Of a DNA stretch of 19,412 nucleotides, positions 1-5,713 are shown one piece after another. Source of the stretch: an uncultured Candidatus Saccharibacteria bacterium (GTDB taxonomy: Bacteria > Patescibacteria > Saccharimonadia > Saccharimonadales > UBA1547); assembly GCA_946480535.1 (NCBI GenBank), contig CAMLKA010000018.1, positions 1 to 19,412 on the forward strand, given 5' to 3'. The notes beneath the pieces were generated by a model. The model ran no database searches, was not told where the DNA came from, and saw nothing but the letters and a program-made list of their open reading frames with translations. Every line of letters starts with the position of its first letter. The stretch's first letter is position 1. The position numbers and the translations under genes are program-made.

Positions 1-68
1 TTACCGAAGGCATGCGTCGCCCTTGTTGCTGGCCTGGGTGTATTCACCGCGAAAAGAACGGCAAGTAA
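1..68 (+). CDS. Possible 3' end of a plus-strand gene (partial, uncertain)
   Basis: One plus-strand frame is open from the window edge to a TAA at 66-68. It encodes a short Cys-rich basic tail (about 21 residues, with CCWPGC in it). It stops exactly where the converging minus-strand Crp-like gene stops: the two stop codons form the palindrome TAATTA at 66-71. The same zero-gap tail-to-tail arrangement occurs at 12951/12952, which mildly supports a real gene. A second frame also stays open across this stretch, and nothing in the tail is recognisable as a family, so this is weak. Confidence 0.22.
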   Translation, partial: TEGMRRPCCWPGCIHREKNGK

Positions 69-635
69 TTACTTCTTATCGATATGTTTTCGAAGCTTCT
101 CGACGTAGAGTACGTACGTATTACGCGAGTGGACCAGCAGCTTCTTCACCTCAAGTTTCTTCAGCATGATTCCTGCAGTCTCGCGAGTGAGCCCAAGCGC
201 ATTAGCAATTTCTTGCTGCGTGACCGATAGGCGCTTAATCGTTTTATGTGGGAAGGTTGAGCCGAGTGTATCTGCAAAGTAAAGCAGCGTTAACGCAACC
301 TTCTCCATTGCCTTTGATTGCTCCAGCGCTTCAATGTGCTTCAAATTAGTCAGAAGAATTTTAGTGAGCCGAATATGTCGACGGTACAGGCTTTCGATAT
401 TCCCTTGAAGGTGCCGCAGATAGTCGTCGGCCGGTACGACGCGAATTCGACATTTCGTATAGGCTTCATAGAAATACTGGCACTTATCAACCAGGCCAAT
501 TGTAAACCCAATAGGAATATCTTCGCCCGCCGTATCGATAGAAATAATCCGCTCCTCACCGGAAGCGGATATTGTATAGGTTTTAATAATTCCAGATTCA
601 ATAATATAGGTACCCTTCGGGACTTCGTCCTGCAA
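69..635 (-). CDS. Crp/Fnr-family transcriptional regulator, start codon unclear
   Basis: This is a cyclic-nucleotide-binding-like beta-roll followed by a long dimer helix and a winged helix-turn-helix. The HTH reads SVTQQEIANALGLTRETAG, with the Arg-Glu-Thr of the Crp recognition helix. The frame stays open to 719, and the residues upstream of the TTG at 635 (AFDQFLSTYPSLVFEKGQTV) are plainly the missing first beta-strands of the fold. They align with the N-terminus of the second Crp-like protein at 12286. No ATG, GTG or TTG lies in frame between the TAG at 720-722 and the TTG at 635. A Shine-Dalgarno-like AAAGAGGT lies at 712-719, but no canonical start follows it. The true protein is therefore about 210 residues with a rare or mutated start, or else the gene is damaged. 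It has neither the cAMP-contact GE...R(S/T) motif nor the N-terminal Fnr cysteines, so its ligand is unknown. Confidence 0.8.
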   Translation of the reverse strand: MQDEVPKGTYIIESGIIKTYTISASGEERIISIDTAGEDIPIGFTIGLVDKCQYFYEAYTKCRIRVVPADDYLRHLQGNIESLYRRHIRLTKILLTNLKHIEALEQSKAMEKVALTLLYFADTLGSTFPHKTIKRLSVTQQEIANALGLTRETAGIMLKKLEVKKLLVHSRNTYVLYVEKLRKHIDKK

Positions 636-753
636 GAGAACAGTTTGTCCCTTCTCGAAAACGAGCGACGGGTAGGTGGAGAGAAATTGATCAAAAGCGT
701 TTGTTGCTGCGACCTCTTTCTAGGGATGCTTTTAAATCATGTGCCCTACATAT

Positions 754-763
754 AGCGTACGCT
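754..763. promoter_or_regulatory. 10-bp perfect palindrome upstream of the Crp-like gene
   Basis: AGCGTACGCT reads the same on both strands. It sits about 35 bp upstream of the open frame of the minus-strand Crp-like gene and next to a TATATG that could serve as its -10. It could be an operator for autoregulation, but there is only this one copy, so the function is a guess. Confidence 0.2.
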
Positions 764-802
764 TAATCGTAACGAGACGCAAACCCACCGGGGGTAGCGG
801 CA

Positions 803-2617
803 CTAGCTAAGGAGTCGCCTGAGGCCAATCACTGAAGCGCCGACAACAAGGATTGAGCCGGCAATAATCAGAAGGCGATAATCGTCTTGTGAGGCCGGAG
901 TGACCCGCCTATCGGTCGCGCCAAGTGTCGATGCACCACTAAACTCAGCGAGGTCTTCAGCTTCCATTTGCTCGCCCTCGCCCATCATATCCGCCACCGC
1001 CGCAGCAACAACGGCAACTCGCGAGAATCCTCGGCTATCAATCACACGGAGCTTCGTCTCGGTAGGCGCACTCGTTTCGGCTGGTCTAAACTCGATTGGG
1101 TTTTGCGGCGTAGGAGTTTCGACTACTGGAGTATTTCCATATGGCGTATCCACCCCAAAGCTTCCAAACCAGGTATCAAAGACGTTGATAAACAATACCC
1201 CAAACCAATCGGAGGCGCTGAATTGACTACCGGTAACATTGGCGATATTCGCCATTGCCTTGGCACTACCACTCACGGCATTGCCGGCATTCGTATTATT
1301 ACTCACTACCGCGTCACCGGTTTCGGCGTTCACTGCAATAGTGTTAGTAATGCCGTATTGTGATTGTGAATTCACAGTGAGGTCAGGTGAGTAGTTATTC
1401 TGGGTAACTCCGTTGCCCACCATGGCCGCTGTTGCGCCCTCCGGCGCGTCGACGATCACTCCGACCCACTTACCAAGGACGTTGACAAATACCAACAGGC
1501 TGTTCTTGGCGACTACTTCGTGTCCCGATAGATTGAAGATGACAACGTTCGTATCAGCACTACCGCTTGTTGCACTTCCAGCTTTCGTGTTACCAAATAC
1601 TTCTGCCGCACCACTTTCTGCCACGGCGGAAATGTTATTCACAATCGTTTGCGTATCTTGGCTGGAAACTTTTAGATCAGCCTCACTTCCACCGTTGCTG
1701 GCAATCATCTGTGGAATAAAATCTGGAGCAATGAGGATATCTCCTTCAAGGCTTCCGTAAATGTTAATGGTACCAATAAACGATTGTTGTGTCGCAATCA
1801 TTGAGTTCAAGACGTTCACGACATTTGCCACTGCCGTTGCCGATCCGGTCGTTGCGTTGCCCGCGGTTGTGTTTCCTGAAACCGTCGCATCGCCGCTGGA
1901 TGCATTTAACAGAAGGTTATTGTTAATTGCAAAGTTATTATTCACGTCGACAGTAGACTTCAGGCTGTCAGGCGCCTGGGCCTCCAAAAAGGCCTTCAAA
2001 AGGAGGGGGCTCAAAATAATATCACCCTTTACATCGCCCATAATATCTTGGGTAAATTGCGCGACCTTTTGGTTCTCGGTGGTGCCAATCGTTGAGTTCA
2101 CCACGTTCAAAACGTTCGCGGTGACGGCTGCGTCACCAGAAGTTGCGCTTCCGCCTGTGGTGTTCTTATATACCAGCGCGTCGCCCGTTTGCGCATCAGA
2201 CTTTATATCGGTATTCAGCGTAACATTTGTATCGATATCTTTATCTATTTCGGTCGAGCTCTCGTCTTTTACTTCTGGCTCGATAACAACAGGGGCGGGA
2301 GGCGTTTCATACTTTCCTGTTAGTGGGTTGTACTGCCACTTTTCACTATCCCAATAGCCCGTATCTTTATTGTAGGTATACGTCAACTTTGGCTCTTCAG
2401 GAGTTTCAGTGGTCGTGGTTGCTGGCGCAGCCTCAGCCGTTGTCGACGTTTCCGTCGGTGCTGTGGTTGTTTGCTGTGTCTCGGTTGGTGGTGGCGTCGT
2501 TGGCTCTTGCGTGTCGGCCATTGCTACAAATGGATAGCCGGCCACAAGAACAAACGCTAGGACAAACAATACGGCTCGTTGGAACACACTCGTTTCTTTT
2601 CGCTGTATACCTCGCAT
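803..2617 (-). CDS. Large secreted surface protein with four ~95-residue repeats and C-terminal membrane anchor
   Basis: The protein has 604 residues. ATG at 2617 is chosen because AAAGGGGAG precedes it and a signal peptide follows at once (hydrophobic 14-33, cleavage near AMA/D at 33-35). Next comes a Thr/Pro/Glu-rich linker (36-75) and a WD..KWQYNPLTGKYE segment. Four composite repeats of about 95 residues follow. Each begins with an S/TGDA...NTTAGNATTGSA module (about 144, 241, 335 and 433) and continues into an INxxGxxxGDIxxxP module (about 192, 284, 376 and 475). The end is LGATD (565-569), a membrane segment (581-599) and Arg-rich RRLLS. Repeats of this alternating beta/Asn/Gly kind suggest a beta-solenoid stalk on the cell surface. 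The upstream gene at 2710-3306 shares the repeat and probably the transcript. No catalytic motif is seen. I do not know a named family. Confidence 0.8.
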   Translation of the reverse strand: MRGIQRKETSVFQRAVLFVLAFVLVAGYPFVAMADTQEPTTPPPTETQQTTTAPTETSTTAEAAPATTTTETPEEPKLTYTYNKDTGYWDSEKWQYNPLTGKYETPPAPVVIEPEVKDESSTEIDKDIDTNVTLNTDIKSDAQTGDALVYKNTTGGSATSGDAAVTANVLNVVNSTIGTTENQKVAQFTQDIMGDVKGDIILSPLLLKAFLEAQAPDSLKSTVDVNNNFAINNNLLLNASSGDATVSGNTTAGNATTGSATAVANVVNVLNSMIATQQSFIGTINIYGSLEGDILIAPDFIPQMIASNGGSEADLKVSSQDTQTIVNNISAVAESGAAEVFGNTKAGSATSGSADTNVVIFNLSGHEVVAKNSLLVFVNVLGKWVGVIVDAPEGATAAMVGNGVTQNNYSPDLTVNSQSQYGITNTIAVNAETGDAVVSNNTNAGNAVSGSAKAMANIANVTGSQFSASDWFGVLFINVFDTWFGSFGVDTPYGNTPVVETPTPQNPIEFRPAETSAPTETKLRVIDSRGFSRVAVVAAAVADMMGEGEQMEAEDLAEFSGASTLGATDRRVTPASQDDYRLLIIAGSILVVGASVIGLRRLLS

Positions 2618-2643
2618 AGCTCCCCTTTCATTTCCCTTGGGTA

Positions 2644-2674
2644 GGGGAAGTGGCGGTAAGAGCACCACTTCCCC
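2644..2674 (-). promoter_or_regulatory. Strong intercistronic stem-loop
   Basis: GGGGAAGTGG (2644-2653) pairs perfectly with CCACTTCCCC (2665-2674) around an 11-nt loop. It lies in the 92-nt gap between the secreted D/N-rich protein gene and the large repeat protein gene, both on the minus strand. No T-run follows the stem, so it is not a textbook terminator. It could protect the upstream message, attenuate read-through, or act as a Rho-independent terminator with a poor tail. Confidence 0.6.
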
Positions 2675-2709
2675 ACTTGATACACGCGTGGGCGGCGCGC
2701 GATCTATCC

Positions 2710-3306
2710 CTAGTTAGTAACGCGAACTGTAAAGCTTGATGAGCTTGTATTTGTTGCAGCACCAGTTGTGGCGTTACCGCCAGTGGTGTTGTCTGAAACA
2801 CGTGCGTCACCTGAGCTTGCGTGTTGATCAACGTCGTTATCAATATCGATGTCATTGTCGTTATCGATGTCAACGTCAACACGGTTCTCAAACTTTATTT
2901 CGTTCTCAGAGTCAGGACCAGTGTTGTTGATAGTTCCACTGTTGCTTCCTCCATTACCGCCAAGGCCACTCCAGTCGCCTGCAGCAGCCGAGTTGTTCAC
3001 TTCAACGGTTGCGCTCACACTATTCGTGTTGCCAGCAGCACCAGCAGCGGCATTGCCGCCGGTTGTGTTGTGGCGAACAGTTGCGTCACCGCTATATGCG
3101 CGCTGCTCGACGTCGTTGTCAAGGTCCACCTCGTTATCATTGCGTAGCTCAAAGTCTACGTCAGATTCGTGAGTGATTTCGTTCTCGGAGTCAGGTCCGG
3201 TGGTACCAATAGTACCCGTACTTGCTCCGGCGAAACCGGCTACACCAACGACGAGCGCCAGTGACAGTAGACCTGCACCAGCTGCTTTCTTGATATTTGC
3301 CTTCAT
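2710..3306 (-). CDS. Secreted D/N-rich repeat protein, two copies of the TGPDSENEI-SGDA-NTTGGNA module
   Basis: The protein has 198 residues with a clear signal peptide (1-29, ending AGFAGAS) and no C-terminal membrane segment, so it should be exported and soluble or non-covalently bound. The mature part is two tandem repeats (about 31-105 and 124-197). Each has the order G-T-I-x-x-TGPDSENEI, then a run of alternating Asp/Asn (for example VDIDNDNDIDIDNDVDQ), then SGDA, NTTGGNA and a Ser/Thr/Val-rich strand. The Asp/Asn ladder could bind Ca2+ or form stacked turns, which is inference. GGAGGG lies four bases before the ATG. The same module occurs in the proteins at 803-2617 and 5063-5620. Its family has no name that I recognise, though such proteins are familiar from Patescibacteria genomes. 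Confidence 0.8.
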   Translation of the reverse strand: MKANIKKAAGAGLLSLALVVGVAGFAGASTGTIGTTGPDSENEITHESDVDFELRNDNEVDLDNDVEQRAYSGDATVRHNTTGGNAAAGAAGNTNSVSATVEVNNSAAAGDWSGLGGNGGSNSGTINNTGPDSENEIKFENRVDVDIDNDNDIDIDNDVDQHASSGDARVSDNTTGGNATTGAATNTSSSSFTVRVTN

Positions 3307-3547
3307 GCATCCCTCCTTCCATTACTGTCACTTGGTGTCAGTTCGTTCAGCAAGACTCCACTGTACCTGCATTCACAAACTGCCATAAATAGGTGCTCAA
3401 CCGATTCCCCGCAGGGTAAATTTCTTCTCGGCTCACAATGAGGGCTCGCGTTCCACTCATTTGACCTACTCATGAATCATCCTCGCGACTCAAGTTGAGA
3501 ATACCGTGAATAGCCAAGCAGCGTATACGAGAATTCTCACATAAGGA
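3307..3547. other. Intergenic region upstream of the repeat-protein genes
   Basis: This 241-bp gap holds the leader of the minus-strand gene starting at 3306. No coding frame stands out. On the minus strand, TTGAGC followed 17 bp later by TGTGAA, or TACAGT a little further downstream, could be promoter elements; both are weak matches. An imperfect inverted repeat CTGTCAC-TTG-GTGTCAG occupies about 3325-3341 in the leader. GAGAATTCTC (3529-3538), a perfect palindrome, lies just beyond the stop codon of the glycosyltransferase-like gene. Confidence 0.4.
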
Positions 3548-4459
3548 CTATTTCCTGGAAGAAAGCTGAGAGAATCCTCTCACAATGCTTGTAGCCGGAA
3601 TCAGGAAAAGAGCAAGTGGAATCGACAACGTTAATACGAGCCGACCACGCAATGATTCGCCATAGCGCAGCCATATTACCGCCAAACCATAGGCAGTCGC
3701 AATCACCCAAACGTACCACAGCGCTTGGGGACCAAAGGCGGCAATCGTTCCCGCAATAAGAAGCGTCGCACACAAAACGCTCAACGCACCTGCGGTGTCC
3801 GTCTCGGAGCGTACGCCAATTGGAAGCGCTGCATGCTGGCGCAAAAACGTCTCTTTATCATAACCTCGGGCATATTGGCTTGATTGCCAAAAGTATTTTT
3901 CCAAGAACACACCGATATCTCCAAGGTGAAACCTATCGCCCAACTTCTCATGGAGCGCCACGCGCCACATAGCGCTTGTACCACGCGCGGCAATCGCTCG
4001 CTTCATTACTCGAGTGTCGAGCTTAAGGTCGGGCGTCACCACCAGCACTACCGATCCCTTCTGACTCTTCCGATACCCAGCTCGAAGCGCCTCGCTGACG
4101 GATGTTTGTGAACGGCGTCGCAGAAGCCGAATAGGAAGTTGTGGATATTTCGCACAAAACCGCCTCACGATATTGGCAGTTTCATCACCCGATCCATCAT
4201 CAATGACCACAATATCGTACTCAGGGTACTTATTGTTTTTGAGTACTCGAAGAGACTGCTCGACTGTGTCTTGCTGGTTGCGTGCGTACAGCAGCACCGT
4301 CATAACCGGAAGGTCTTTTCGACGCAGCCGCCGCAAAGCACTTGCGACACTCTCCTCGTGCTGAATACGTCGCCACTGCATGAATGACATGAGCACCGTG
4401 CCGAGCGCTACGACCATCAGCCCAATTAAAAAACTAAATATAAGTTCATTCTCACTCAT
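3548..4459 (-). CDS. Glycosyltransferase family 2-like membrane protein
   Basis: The protein has 303 residues. An N-terminal membrane helix (about 6-27) is followed by a GT-A half-domain with typical GT2 beginnings: VTVLLYARNQQDTVEQSL and IVVIDDGSGDET (83-94). Two or three more membrane helices lie at about 225-262 and 272-293. In active GT2 enzymes the middle of the domain carries a DxD metal site. Here the matching strand reads VVTPDLKLD (140-148), and the usual acceptor ED and QxxRW motifs are absent. The domain is also short, about 150 residues against the usual 200 or more. It may be a divergent enzyme or a non-catalytic partner. Its ATG overlaps the end of the sortase gene by 8 nt (ATGAGTGA), so the two are translationally coupled and probably serve the same surface structure. 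Confidence 0.75.
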   Translation of the reverse strand: MSENELIFSFLIGLMVVALGTVLMSFMQWRRIQHEESVASALRRLRRKDLPVMTVLLYARNQQDTVEQSLRVLKNNKYPEYDIVVIDDGSGDETANIVRRFCAKYPQLPIRLLRRRSQTSVSEALRAGYRKSQKGSVVLVVTPDLKLDTRVMKRAIAARGTSAMWRVALHEKLGDRFHLGDIGVFLEKYFWQSSQYARGYDKETFLRQHAALPIGVRSETDTAGALSVLCATLLIAGTIAAFGPQALWYVWVIATAYGLAVIWLRYGESLRGRLVLTLSIPLALFLIPATSIVRGFSQLSSRK

Positions 4460-5057
4460 AGCCCGTCACCCCTACCAACTTGAACGCAACTAATGTGCGG
4501 TATTTATCAAAAATTCCCGAGCAGGTTTGAAGGACCAATGTCGGTGGGCCGCTGCTCGTCAGGCTGCTTGTGTCACTTGGAAGCACCTCTCTGCTCGACT
4601 GGTACTCATACGTGAAGGTTAGGCCAGTGTCGGTATACACTTTTGCCACCGCGCCCGACGTAATTTCAGGGATTGCCCCAAAAACCGGTTCGGTGCCGTG
4701 TCCGTATAAAAGTGTCGTGCCGTTGCGCGTATTCGCAGGCACGGTTCGATCGGCATAAAACGCCGAGTGGTCGTCGAGCGTCCAGGTTTGCGTTTCCGGT
4801 TCGTAGGTGCCCGGCTTCACGGCTAGGTTCAAATTAATACTTGGCACCACAACACGCGTTGGCACCCCCTGCTTCGCAACACGAAGCGTTGGGAGTGTCG
4901 TCTGCTCGACATACGAAACATTCGACGGTCCAATTGCAGCCACCACCACATGGGGCTTTGGCTGCAATATGACCGCGAACATAATGATGAGACAACAGTT
5001 AAGAAAACCGAGTACAGCATAAACAGAAGTGTTGCTCTGTGTACGCCGTTTTTTCAT
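4452..5057 (-). CDS. Sortase (class E/F-like transpeptidase)
   Basis: The protein has 201 residues: a short basic N-terminus, one signal anchor (about 12-31) and an extracellular sortase beta-barrel. The catalytic His is in LLYGHGTEP (H120), the nucleophile Cys in LVLQTCSG (C179), and the Arg eight residues later in DKYR (R187). These are the three residues sortases need to cleave an LPxTG-like signal and transfer the protein to an acceptor. The gene starts 5 nt after the stop of the LPATS-bearing protein; its ribosome site (TAGGT) overlaps that stop. It overlaps the glycosyltransferase-like gene at its other end. The obvious substrate is the upstream neighbour. The exact class cannot be settled from sequence alone. 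Confidence 0.92.
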   Translation of the reverse strand: MKKRRTQSNTSVYAVLGFLNCCLIIMFAVILQPKPHVVVAAIGPSNVSYVEQTTLPTLRVAKQGVPTRVVVPSINLNLAVKPGTYEPETQTWTLDDHSAFYADRTVPANTRNGTTLLYGHGTEPVFGAIPEITSGAVAKVYTDTGLTFTYEYQSSREVLPSDTSSLTSSGPPTLVLQTCSGIFDKYRTLVAFKLVGVTGYE

Positions 5058-5062
5058 AGTAC

Positions 5063-5620
5063 CTACGCTTTATTGTGACGGTACCAAAGGACACCACCGA
5101 CACTCAAGCCTGCAAGCAGTACAAGCGCACCCGCTATCCAAGCAGTTGTTTGAAGTGTCGCGTCGCTACTCGTTGCCGGGAGCACCTCTACCTGACCCGC
5201 GCCACCACCACCGCCAGTAGGAACCACAGGTTCTTCAGGTGTTGTAGTTGGAGGCACGACAACCGCTGCCGTACAAACGCCCGGCTCTTCTGAGTCAGGG
5301 TTGCCGTTTGTAATAGTAACGACAAAGTTTGTACCATTCTCGTTAGAAGCAGTGCCCGATGTTGCACCACCTCCCGTTGTATTGCCACTCGAGGTAGCCG
5401 TTCCAGTTGCAACCGTTTGACCCGTCTCATTGACGACAGTAATTACATTCTCGTTCGATACTGAACATTCGTACTTTGTGGTTGAGACGCACATGTTGTC
5501 AGAGTTAGGCCCCGTGAAGCCAATCTCACATGTGGCCTGTTGAGCCGAAGCCGAAGCCCCCATCAACAGCGGCGATATCGCAATTGCCGCCACCACCATT
5601 AGTTTCATAAGTTTCTTCAT
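5063..5620 (-). CDS. Sortase-substrate surface protein with LPATS signal and one NTTGG repeat
   Basis: The protein has 185 residues. ATG at 5620 is preferred over upstream starts because AAGGAGGT lies four bases before it and a signal peptide follows directly (1-26, ASASA/QQ). The mature part holds FTGPNSDN (35-42), a region with three cysteines (31, 44, 52), an SGNTTGGGATSGTAS repeat (78-92) and a further Cys at 116. A Pro/Thr linker and a Gly run lead to LPATS (147-151), a membrane helix (158-178) and the basic tail RHNKA. This is the standard layout of a sortase cell-wall or surface sorting signal, with Ser in place of Gly at the last position. It is the first gene of a three-gene operon with the sortase and the GT2-like protein. 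Confidence 0.87.
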   Translation of the reverse strand: MKKLMKLMVVAAIAISPLLMGASASAQQATCEIGFTGPNSDNMCVSTTKYECSVSNENVITVVNETGQTVATGTATSSGNTTGGGATSGTASNENGTNFVVTITNGNPDSEEPGVCTAAVVVPPTTTPEEPVVPTGGGGGAGQVEVLPATSSDATLQTTAWIAGALVLLAGLSVGGVLWYRHNKA

Positions 5621-5681
5621 AGTTACCTCCTTATGATGCCACCTGGTTGCTGATTTTGGAGAGCGTGTGTATGTTATTTTC

Positions 5682-5710
5682 ATCATAGGCCTGCCAAAAC
5701 CGTTTGTAAA
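5682..5710 (-). promoter_or_regulatory. Sigma-70-type promoter of the sortase operon
   Basis: On the minus strand, TTTACA (5705-5710) is separated by exactly 17 bp from TATGAT (5682-5687). Transcription should start near 5675, giving a leader of about 55 nt with the strong ribosome site AAGGAGGT. The promoter begins right after the stop codon of the nuclease gene. Confidence 0.65.
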
Positions 5711-5713
5711 GAT

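Noticed and set aside
780..800. ACCC/GGGT hairpin after the 604-aa protein as terminator
   Set aside because: The stem is only about four base pairs and only three T residues follow.
1413..2357. Long plus-strand open frames opposite the 604-aa repeat protein
   Set aside because: They are antisense shadows: the minus strand has a signal peptide, regular repeats and a ribosome site, while the plus frames have neither.
2736..2930. Tandem-looking short DNA repeats (atcgatgtc/gttatc) in the D/N-rich gene, possible CRISPR or satellite
   Set aside because: They follow the codons for alternating Asp/Asn/Val/Ile in the protein, and there are no unique spacers of constant length.
3529..3538. GAGAATTCTC palindrome as the terminator of the sortase operon
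   Set aside because: The palindrome has no loop, the adjoining GAGAATAC/GTAT pairing is imperfect and no T-run follows.
5621..5686. Upstream start at 5686 for the LPATS protein
   Set aside because: It would put 22 polar residues before a typical signal peptide and would begin upstream of the inferred transcription start near 5675; the ATG at 5620 has a near-perfect ribosome site.
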